Of a DNA stretch of 64,000 nt, positions 57,496 to 64,000 are shown in pieces. A program made the position numbers and the translations under genes. The stretch is from positions 15,403 through 79,402 of the forward strand of contig JAZKFE010000007.1 in the NCBI GenBank assembly GCA_040386595.1, written 5' to 3'. The DNA comes from JAKFVC01 sp040386595 (GTDB taxonomy: Bacteria > Planctomycetota > Planctomycetia > Planctomycetales > Planctomycetaceae). The notes under the pieces were generated by a model. The model was not told the origin of the DNA and ran no database searches. It was given only the letters and a program-made list of their open reading frames with translations. Position 1 is the stretch's first letter. Every line of letters starts with the position of its first letter.

Positions 57496-58443
57496 ATGAC
57501 CATTCCGCGTTTAGGGTTGCCGTATCTCGGAATTGGACTTGGGTTGCGGACCGTTCATTTTGGCTATTTGCTCGAACACTTTCCGGCGGTCGACTGGTTC
57601 GAGATCATCTCCGAAAATTTCATGGACTCGGCAGGGCGGCCGCGGTATGTGCTGGATCAGATTGCTGAACGTTATCCTGTCGTGATGCACGGGGTGTCGT
57701 TGTCGATTGGGAGCAGTGATCCGCTGAATTGGGAGTACCTCACCAAGCTGAAACAACTGGCCGATGCGGTGCAACCGCGTTGGATTTCGGATCATTTGTG
57801 CTGGACGGGGGTCTTGGGACTGAATACTCACGACCTACTGCCGTTGCCGTTTACCGAAGCTGCATTGCAGCATGTGATTGAACGGGTGCGGATCGTTCAG
57901 GATTTTCTGGAGCGACCATTAGTCCTGGAAAATCCCAGCAGTTACGTCACCTTTCACATGTCGACGATGCCCGAATGGGAGTTTTTGTCACGTATTGCCG
58001 AGGCCACCAATTGCGGCTTGTTGCTGGATGTGAACAACGTGTATGTGTCGAGCGTGAATCATGATTTCGATCCGCTGGATTATTTAAATCAGATTCCCCA
58101 CGACCGCATCGTACAAATCCATCTGGCGGGGCACACCAACTGCGGGACTCATCTGATTGATACTCATGATGGGCCGGTGATTTCGCCTGTGTGGCAACTC
58201 TATCGACGGGCCATTGAATTGACTGGACCAGTCTCAACACTGCTCGAATGGGATGCTCGGATCCCGACGTTTCCTGAGATGCGTGCGGAAGCACTCAAGG
58301 CCCGCGAGTGGCTGGATCACGACTACGCCGGGCAACCAACAGCCACGCTAACCGAGACCACCGCACCACTTTCCGACGAGGGGAATTCCGCAGTGACCTC
58401 GTGGCCTCATCCAGCAGCGTTTGTGACAGCGGAGGTCGAATGA
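57496..58443 (+). CDS. DUF692 family protein (multinuclear non-heme iron oxidase, BufB/MbnB-like)
   Basis: The 315-residue TIM-barrel protein has the DUF692 motifs: LGIGLGLRTVHF, VDWFEIISENFMD, VMHGVSLSIGSSDP, DHLCWTG, VLENPSSYVTF, LLLDVNNVYVSSVNH, HLAGHTNCG and DTHDGPV. His, Glu, Asp and Asn in these motifs form the iron site. Characterised family members modify cysteine in ribosomal peptides together with a DUF2063-type partner. Here the DUF2063 gene overlaps the stop by four bases. A typical DUF2282-type precursor was not found next to it. Confidence 0.8.
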   Translation: MTIPRLGLPYLGIGLGLRTVHFGYLLEHFPAVDWFEIISENFMDSAGRPRYVLDQIAERYPVVMHGVSLSIGSSDPLNWEYLTKLKQLADAVQPRWISDHLCWTGVLGLNTHDLLPLPFTEAALQHVIERVRIVQDFLERPLVLENPSSYVTFHMSTMPEWEFLSRIAEATNCGLLLDVNNVYVSSVNHDFDPLDYLNQIPHDRIVQIHLAGHTNCGTHLIDTHDGPVISPVWQLYRRAIELTGPVSTLLEWDARIPTFPEMRAEALKAREWLDHDYAGQPTATLTETTAPLSDEGNSAVTSWPHPAAFVTAEVE

Positions 58444-59333
58444 ACGCGAGCTCGTTCGATTTGCCCACGCTCCAAAAATGGATGCAGTCGCTGTTGATGG
58501 ATGCGGATATGGCTCCTGCGACAGGCGACGTTAGCATCGATGATGTGATTACGGCTTCGCGACGCCAGACGAGCCGCGAACGTTTCGATGTTTATGCGAA
58601 TGCGTATCAATCGCGGTTGGTGGAATGTCTGCGCGAAGAATTCGCGACCCTCTGCCAGTTCCTGGAGCAGGATGTGTTTGATGGCCTCGCGGTGGCCTAT
58701 CTGCAGGCTCACCCGTCGCAGAGCTACACGCTGGCCAATCTCGGTGCCGAGTTCCCACGGTTCATGCAGCAGGCGGCTGGTGCGTTTGAACCTGAGAGCG
58801 TTGACGGCGAAATGGAATCCGCAGCCAGCGGTTCGCAATTTTTGATCGATCTGGCGGCACTCGAACGGCTGTATGCCGAGGTTTTCGATGGCCCGGGGAT
58901 CGAAGGCTTGCCGTTGATCACGCCCGAGGATCTGAAAAGCATCGATCCGGCAGCGTGGCCACAGGCACGTTTTGAAGCGGCCCCCTGTTTGCGACTGGTG
59001 GAATTCGACTATCCCGTACACGAGTTCGTCACGGCCTGCCGACATGGCACCGAGCCCTCCATTCCCGAACCGCGGCAGACCTGGCTGGCGGTGACTCGGC
59101 GGAAGTACATCGTGCGACGAGTCCCGTTAACCGAGCCCCAATACCGACTATTGAGCCTCTTGTCGCAAGGAGTTGTCCTCGGCGATGCACTGGACGCAGT
59201 CGCCACAGAGGTAACTGATCTCCAGTCGTTCGCCCAAGACATTCAAAGCTGGTTCCAAGACTGGACCGCCTCCGGATTTTTTCAGCGAATCGTCGTCACG
59301 GGAACACATCAAGACGGGCTCGGCGTTGTCTAA
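58440..59333 (+). CDS. DUF2063 family partner protein (BufC/MbnC-like)
   Basis: ATG 58440 overlaps the DUF692 stop. The 297-residue protein has the DUF2063 N-terminal pattern: LQKWMQSLLMDADM, then RFDVYANAYQSRLVECLREEF and YLQAHPSQSYTLANLGAEFPRF. The C-terminal half (about residues 150-297) includes VRRVPLTEPQYRLLSLLSQG. Such partners bind the precursor peptide and present it to DUF692 enzymes. The tight overlap supports one functional unit. Confidence 0.75.
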   Translation: MNASSFDLPTLQKWMQSLLMDADMAPATGDVSIDDVITASRRQTSRERFDVYANAYQSRLVECLREEFATLCQFLEQDVFDGLAVAYLQAHPSQSYTLANLGAEFPRFMQQAAGAFEPESVDGEMESAASGSQFLIDLAALERLYAEVFDGPGIEGLPLITPEDLKSIDPAAWPQARFEAAPCLRLVEFDYPVHEFVTACRHGTEPSIPEPRQTWLAVTRRKYIVRRVPLTEPQYRLLSLLSQGVVLGDALDAVATEVTDLQSFAQDIQSWFQDWTASGFFQRIVVTGTHQDGLGVV

Positions 59334-59337
59334 AACG

Positions 59338-59468
59338 CCAACAAACACTGTCCTAATCCGTGTGAATCCGTGGCTAAAAAACTTTTCTTCAACCACTACG
59401 GACTCGACTCGTTCCTTCAAAACTCCGTGTTCTCCGTGTTCTCCGTGTCTCCGTGGTGCACCTTCTTC
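59338..59468. repeat. CCACGGAG-type dispersed repeat, copy E
   Basis: Reads AATCCGTG...CCGTGGCTAAAAAAC and later CTCCGTGTTCTCCGTG...CTCCGTGG. It fills the space after the DUF2063 gene. Confidence 0.55.
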
Positions 59469-59483
59469 TGAACCGCTCATGCA

Positions 59484-59909
59484 CTACGTCGGTGCGCGCC
59501 AGGCTTCTTCCAATTCGCGAGCTTCGGTTCGTCGCAGCTGGGTTTGAGCGGCCTGTGCGACACGTTCGCGGAGTTTCTCGACGACTTGCCGTTGCTGATC
59601 GGCGGCGACCAGCGACGCCCGGTTCTCCTGTGTTGCCGTGGCAGCGGCTTCGAATTCAGCCTGCAGGCTGATGCGTTGTTCGGCGAGGAATTGTCGATGA
59701 CGCTGTCGCAGCTGCAACGCTTCGATGTTCAAGTGCCCGTGTTGAGTCAGTGCCGATAGCTCGGCTTGCTGCTGTTCTTGCTGCCGGCTCAGATCTTGCA
59801 ATTGGTGGGCCAGAGTTCGTTCGTGTAAGACGGCCGCCGCCAGTCGCGATTGGCAACGATCGACCTCATATTGCCGCAATCGCAAGAGCGTCTGGAGTTG
59901 TGCCGTCAT
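59484..59909 (-). CDS. FliJ-like coiled-coil protein
   Basis: A 141-residue all-helical protein starting MTAQLQTLLRLRQYEVDRCQ with the pattern of FliJ, a flagellar export chaperone: an N-terminal helix with a heptad pattern, a long coiled coil rich in Gln, and a basic end. No other flagellar gene is in the window, so it may be an isolated copy or a different coiled coil. Confidence 0.5.
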   Translation of the reverse strand: MTAQLQTLLRLRQYEVDRCQSRLAAAVLHERTLAHQLQDLSRQQEQQQAELSALTQHGHLNIEALQLRQRHRQFLAEQRISLQAEFEAAATATQENRASLVAADQQRQVVEKLRERVAQAAQTQLRRTEARELEEAWRAPT

Positions 59910-59961
59910 GATTTGAACAACCTGTTTTCAGACACGAACAATGGGGGCCTCTTAAACTCCC

Positions 59962-61545
59962 CTAAGCTGCACGTCGGATCGGTTCTCCCACCGCGGAATC
60001 ATCGTTGGCTAGTAACACGGGGCGAGAAACCGATCGCGGTTCCCGCACGAATTTCAGGATAGGGGCACTGGTCGCTCGGAAGCCACACACCGACAACAAC
60101 GCCATACCGGTGTGAATGGAGCCGGGCTCTCGAACCCATCGAGCCAGCTCGACCGCGGCGAGTCGCATCAGGAAACTGAAGCCGAACAACACGTGGAAAT
60201 TGTTAATCACAATCAGCCCCCAAGGACTTTCGATGCCCCATTTCCAATCTTCCATCGCAGTCAACGCTGAACCTGCACTGATCGCCGTGATGCAACCGAC
60301 CATGCCAGCCAGCGCGGTGCCGGCCGCAATAAAGACGGTCCGATGTTCGGTGGGCGAATTGAGCAGCATGAAGCCTTTATTCGCGTTTTCGATCCCTGCA
60401 TTCAGCATGGCGTCAACCATGAGCACCGGAATCAGCAACCAGAAGGCGAGGCTGGGATCGGGCGGAACCATCAACAGGGCCAGCATATTGAGCGATTTGA
60501 AGGCGGTGCACAGCACCAGCAGCGGACGGTTGCCGTAGGTGTCGGCAAACGCTCCCACCCAATGTGAAACGATCGCGCCGCCAATCCACGACAAGCTCCA
60601 TAGGATCAGGACTTGGAATAACTCCATGCCGACATAGGTCAGCAGGTATAGGCTGATAAATGGAGCACCCAGCATCGCGGCGAAGTGCCAGAAACAGCTG
60701 TAGAAAATGAACGTGCGGAAGTTACGGTCTCGAAACGGTGCGGCCATCACGTCACGCATGCGCGTCGACGGAGGTGTCACAATGGGAGGCTCGTAAACTT
60801 TGATGAAACAGAGGATGTCGGCCACGCCTGCCAGTGAGGCGAAGCACAGCAAACCGGTAAACGCAACGCGAATCGGAAGACCGCATTTCAAGAGGACGAC
60901 CGCGCATAAGCCCAGGGTTCCAGCCGCCGTCCATTGCATCCACAGCTGACGAGCTCCCCAGAAGCGATTCAATCCCTTTTGCGGCAGATAGTCGCCCATC
61001 CACGAAAGCCATAACGGCGATCCGAAATGGAGCAATCCATAGTTCGAAGCGGCAGCCAGGATGAAGCACCACAGCCACACCATTTCCGGGACATTCGGAA
61101 ACAGCCAGGGGCCGAAGGCGACCGGCAGATAGATCGTGCGTTGTACCAGCGACACGGCCATCCAGACTCGACGTCGGTAGCGCAGACGAGTGGCCACCCA
61201 CGCGGTCAGGAATTGCGTAAACAGCATGCCGGTGGGAAGAGCGGCCAAAATGCCGATGTGAACCCCGGATGCCCCCAGCGTTCGAGCGTACTCGATCGTT
61301 GCTGGCGACATCGTAAATTGAGTGTAAATTGTCGCCAGACAGCCGGCGAAAATGATCGCGCGTTGCGCGACAGGCAATGGCCACACAGGAGAATGCCCAC
61401 AAGGAAGGATTTGGCCGGCGTTTCCACCGGGAGAGGATGGGCGGAGTCTACTCCAAGGTGCCATTCCCCGCGAGAGGGGTTTATGACAATTCACCCGGGA
61501 AATGACGTAAGTTGAGTCGCCGTCAGCATCAAAAAGCGGAGCCAT
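59962..61545 (-). CDS. MFS-family transporter
   Basis: The protein of about 527 residues has around 12 hydrophobic helices (for example AIIFAGCLATIYTQFTM, MVWLWCFILAAASNYGLL and TALAGMVGCITAISAGSAL) and an MFS-type loop (ATRLRYRRRVWM). Substrate unknown. ATG 61545 is chosen since the frame upstream runs into an inverted repeat that ends exactly at this ATG. ATG 61464 remains possible; the first about 65 residues look non-membrane. Confidence 0.65.
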   Translation of the reverse strand: MAPLFDADGDSTYVISRVNCHKPLSRGMAPWSRLRPSSPGGNAGQILPCGHSPVWPLPVAQRAIIFAGCLATIYTQFTMSPATIEYARTLGASGVHIGILAALPTGMLFTQFLTAWVATRLRYRRRVWMAVSLVQRTIYLPVAFGPWLFPNVPEMVWLWCFILAAASNYGLLHFGSPLWLSWMGDYLPQKGLNRFWGARQLWMQWTAAGTLGLCAVVLLKCGLPIRVAFTGLLCFASLAGVADILCFIKVYEPPIVTPPSTRMRDVMAAPFRDRNFRTFIFYSCFWHFAAMLGAPFISLYLLTYVGMELFQVLILWSLSWIGGAIVSHWVGAFADTYGNRPLLVLCTAFKSLNMLALLMVPPDPSLAFWLLIPVLMVDAMLNAGIENANKGFMLLNSPTEHRTVFIAAGTALAGMVGCITAISAGSALTAMEDWKWGIESPWGLIVINNFHVLFGFSFLMRLAAVELARWVREPGSIHTGMALLSVCGFRATSAPILKFVREPRSVSRPVLLANDDSAVGEPIRRAA

Positions 61546-61728
61546 AGTCGTTGTTCGCTCCGCGAACATAACGTCTTCGTTACTTCGTAGGCGAACGAGC
61601 CACAATCTGTTGTTCTCTGCAGATGCAAGCGTTATGTGAAACCGCTGGAGTTGGAGTTCGTGCTGAATCTTGGGGAGATTCCACCTCAGTACTGCGATCG
61701 CGTTCTGTTCGCGGAGCGAACAACGACT
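61546..61728. mobile_element. Miniature inverted-repeat element (183 bases)
   Basis: The ends (61546-61573 and 61701-61728) are 28-base inverse repeats with 27 matches, containing the palindrome GTTCGCTCCGCGAAC. The inside carries no gene. The left end abuts the ATG of the MFS gene, so the element may affect its expression. No clear target duplication was seen. Confidence 0.5.
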
Positions 61729-62067
61729 TTAACGCGATGTTGTGCGTTGCTTCGCTCTGTATCTTGTTGTTTCACTGACACTTGCGAACACGTTGATGTT
61801 TTCGAATCAGCAGCGGGCGGGGGCTGGTGGGTTGTTTCGCATCGGGATAACGAATAGATTTCAAGCGCGCGAGTGTGGGAACGTCCGTGGGGCAGTTCTG
61901 TCTGGCCATTGGCATCGCGCATTGGTTGCTATAGTAAATAGCTATCAATGAGATGCTTTGCTCGCGGGCGTAGGATTGAGACAGACTCAGTCGTCGCCGC
62001 TCAGAAAATAATCGCTTAACGGAAGAAGTTCAGCTCATCGATTCTTACGAGCTGACTGGGAGCTGGG
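61729..62067. other. Intergenic region, nothing recognised
   Basis: About 340 bases with short frames only. No gene or clear terminator is visible. Confidence 0.5.
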
Positions 62068-63102
62068 ATGTCACCCACACTTTGGCTGGTTGTAAATTGT
62101 AGTTTCGCCATGCTGGCGGCATTGGCTGGCGGCTGGCTGCCGATGTTCGTGCGGTTCACCCATCGCCGATCACAACTGATTCTCAGTTTTGTGTCGGGGT
62201 TGATGCTGGGTGTCGCAATGTTCGTCCTGCTGCCCCACGCTCTCGAAGCAGACGCCTCCATCGACCGGGCGATGATCGCCATGATGGCCGGCCTGCTGGT
62301 GATGTTCGGCATGCTGCGAGCCTTCCATTTTCATCAGCACGGTCCGGTGGCCACGGTGCCCCAGACGACGCTCGATCTAGCCACCCAGGGTGGTCTGCCC
62401 ATCGTGTCCGGACATGATCACGATCACAGCCACGACCATAGTCATGATCACGGGCATGCTCCGAGCACCTGCAGTCACGGGGTGCATCCGCATGACCACG
62501 ACCACAAGCTCAGCTGGCTGGGGGTGGGGTTTGGCTTGGGCGTGCACACGTTCCTCGACGGCGTGATGCTGGCTGCCAGCGTGCAAGCGGATGCGTTGAT
62601 GCATTCCAACGGCTGGCTCGGTCTCGGTGCATTCCTGGCAATTGTGCTCCACAAACCGCTCGATTCGATGGCCATCAGCAGCCTGATGGCGGTCGGTGGC
62701 TGGCCGTTGGGGATGCGACAACTGGTGAACTTCGCGTTCTCAATGACGCTGCCGTTGGGGGCGTTGGTATTCACGCTGACGTTAGGGCAGTTCGAATCGC
62801 ATCAAGGAACCGTGGTGGCGATTGCGTTGGCATTCTCCGCGGGGGCGTTGCTATGCATCGCACTGGCCGACTTGTTGCCCGAAATTCAGTTCCACGACCA
62901 TGACCGAGTCGCCCTGACGCTGCTGCTGCTGGCCGGTGTGACCACAGCTTACATCGCCGCGAAGATCGAGCATGCCGGCCACGATCATAGCGGAGCCCAT
63001 GCTGGTCATAACCATGGCCCCGCGGGACATGACCACGTACATCCCGCAGCTCGGCATCCGCTGGATGGCCCCGTTAACAAGCCTGCAAGCGTTAAACCGT
63101 AA
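62068..63102 (+). CDS. ZIP-family metal transporter with His-rich loop
   Basis: The 344-residue membrane protein shows ZIP motifs: LGVGFGLGVHTFLDGVMLA and AIVLHKPLDSMAISSLM in the metal-binding helices. It has a His-rich loop (HDHDHSHDHSHDHGH, about residues 118-132) and a second His-rich tail (HAGHDHSGAHAGHNHG). ZIP proteins import zinc or other divalent metals. The HKPLDS motif replaces the usual HNxPEG, as in a subgroup. It has eight or so helices. Confidence 0.75.
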   Translation: MSPTLWLVVNCSFAMLAALAGGWLPMFVRFTHRRSQLILSFVSGLMLGVAMFVLLPHALEADASIDRAMIAMMAGLLVMFGMLRAFHFHQHGPVATVPQTTLDLATQGGLPIVSGHDHDHSHDHSHDHGHAPSTCSHGVHPHDHDHKLSWLGVGFGLGVHTFLDGVMLAASVQADALMHSNGWLGLGAFLAIVLHKPLDSMAISSLMAVGGWPLGMRQLVNFAFSMTLPLGALVFTLTLGQFESHQGTVVAIALAFSAGALLCIALADLLPEIQFHDHDRVALTLLLLAGVTTAYIAAKIEHAGHDHSGAHAGHNHGPAGHDHVHPAARHPLDGPVNKPASVKP

Positions 63103-63176
63103 CGCGGCCGATGTGGCGTTTTAGAACGCCGTGCCGCCCCAAAAATCGAGTTGTAGTCCCACGGGAATGAGTTGTC

Positions 63177-63776
63177 ATGCGGATTGGAATCTACGGTGGC
63201 ACGTTTGATCCGGTGCACCTGGGCCATTTGTTGCTAGCAGAAACGTGTCGCGAACAATGCCGACTGGATCGCGTGATTTTCATTCCGGCGGGCGTTCCCC
63301 CTCATAAGCAGGGCCGTGAATTAACTGCAGGCCCACTCCGCGCCAATATGCTGGAATTTGCGCTCGCAGGTTGTCCGGAGTTCTCTGTCGATCGCTCCGA
63401 AATCAAACGTAGCGGACCGAGTTATACGGTGGAAACGCTACGCAATCTGCAGCAGAACTATCCCACTGACGAGCTGTTTTTTCTGATGGGTGCCGACTCG
63501 CTGGTGGAGTTTCCGCAATGGAAAGAACCCCGCGAGATTGCGACGCTGGCAGGGTTGATCGTGGTAAATCGGGGGACTCAAGCCCCTCCCGAACTGGAAT
63601 CGCTGATTCCTGAATTGGGAGCCGAGGCGGTCGCTCGGATCCAACTGGTAACGATGCCCGGAATTGAGATTTCCGCCAGTGACCTACGCCGCCGATCGCA
63701 GCAAGGCTACAGCCTGCGATACCTGACGCCCCGTGCCGTCGAACGCTTCATTATCGAGCACAAGGTCTACGGGTAG
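63177..63776 (+). CDS. nadD: Nicotinate-nucleotide adenylyltransferase
   Basis: The 199-residue protein has the nucleotidyltransferase signature GIYGGTFDPVHLGHLLLAE (HxGH motif near residue 18-21), a conserved PAGVPPHKQ segment and the ISASDLRRR motif near the C-terminus. NadD joins nicotinate mononucleotide to ATP to make deamido-NAD, an essential step of NAD biosynthesis. Length and motifs are standard for the family. Confidence 0.9.
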   Translation: MRIGIYGGTFDPVHLGHLLLAETCREQCRLDRVIFIPAGVPPHKQGRELTAGPLRANMLEFALAGCPEFSVDRSEIKRSGPSYTVETLRNLQQNYPTDELFFLMGADSLVEFPQWKEPREIATLAGLIVVNRGTQAPPELESLIPELGAEAVARIQLVTMPGIEISASDLRRRSQQGYSLRYLTPRAVERFIIEHKVYG

Positions 63777-63839
63777 CACGCGCGCTCGGCGTCGACTTCC
63801 GGCATGAACCATGCGGTCTAGCGGTGAGCAATCGTTATC

Positions 63840-63854
63840 TGGGAGGGTGAGGCT
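63840..63854. repeat. Partial arm of the palindromic element
   Basis: TGGGAGGGTGAGGCT is shared with the arms of the element at 47823-47905, without the partner arm. Confidence 0.4.
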
Positions 63855-63944
63855 AGGGGTTGGAAAAGTTAATCTTGCTCAGCAACCGCTCTTCGTAAGC
63901 GGCTTAGGCGAGCCGGGCGGCGTCAGCCCCCGGATTCTTTTTCC

Positions 63945-64000
63945 CGTGGCCTGACTCTCTGAGTCGGGTGTTTTTTCCTACGAAGAGGACCCGACTCGGA
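63945..64000. repeat. Inverted hairpin repeat, copy 3, truncated by the window
   Basis: Reads CTGACTCTCTGAGTCGGGT and, on the other side, GAGGACCCGACTCGGA, the same element as at 44651-44724. The loop includes CCTACGAAGAG. The right end is cut by the window edge. Confidence 0.6.

Noticed and set aside
39502..64000. Anti-phage defence island to the right of the prophage
   Set aside because: The genes found are metabolic, transport and regulatory; no defence-type cluster could be supported.

Overview
The window looks like a chromosomal segment of a planctomycete-type bacterium (inferred, not proven) that carries most of a tailed-phage prophage. The host assignment rests on the mix of host genes: a DUF692/DUF2063 pair, a GlcD-GlcF fusion, a BNR-repeat protein coupled to a MoaD-like protein, several SRPBCC proteins and dispersed palindromic repeats. 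Two runs of N (36717-36816 and 44974-44983) are assembly gaps, both inside repeats.

Region 1, about 1-39500: a prophage read almost entirely on the minus strand, so its gene order runs from high to low coordinates. It starts with a tyrosine integrase (38212-39471), an excisionase-like protein, small zinc-ribbon genes, a pentapeptide-repeat protein, CsrA and a RecE/RecT-type recombination module (a coiled-coil partner, PD-(D/E)XK exonuclease and annealing protein). A replication module follows (winged-helix initiator-like protein, probable helicase loader, Dam-type methylase, RusA-like resolvase). A structured non-coding stretch with a tRNA-Met-like gene separates this from the late genes. Those begin with an unusual set of membrane, lipoprotein, papain-like and thioredoxin-like proteins, then a lambda-like packaging and head block: terminase, portal, S49 protease with internal scaffold start, cement protein and capsid. 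The siphovirus-type tail block has a tail-tube-like protein, a pair of tail chaperones joined by a -1 slippery site, a tape measure, a propeller protein and a glycosyltransferase-methyltransferase fusion. Small genes continue off the left edge, so the left prophage end lies outside the window.

Region 2, about 39500-64000: host DNA. It holds a CysQ/HAL2-type phosphatase, a secreted protein, the BNR/MoaD pair, DoxX, an ArsR regulator with three SRPBCC proteins, an S1/P1 nuclease, a class I aminotransferase, a Ser/Thr kinase, a YdjM-like membrane protein, the large FAD/Fe-S oxidoreductase, the DUF692-DUF2063 operon, a FliJ-like protein, an MFS transporter, a His-rich ZIP transporter and NadD. 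The spaces between genes are rich in repeats: palindromic miniature elements with probable target duplications, a family of hairpins carrying the motif ACTCTCTGAGTCGGGT, and a CCACGGAG-type dispersed repeat in at least five places.

How the parts work together: many prophage genes overlap by 1-8 bases (ATGA or TAATG junctions), which points to long, translationally coupled operons. Most host genes look like independent single units or pairs. The observations I find most unusual are the papain/thioredoxin late cassette, the glycosyltransferase-methyltransferase fusion, the phage CsrA beside a pentapeptide-repeat array, the two aberrant tRNA-like genes, the duplicated 29-base leader and the DUF692 operon without a recognisable precursor.
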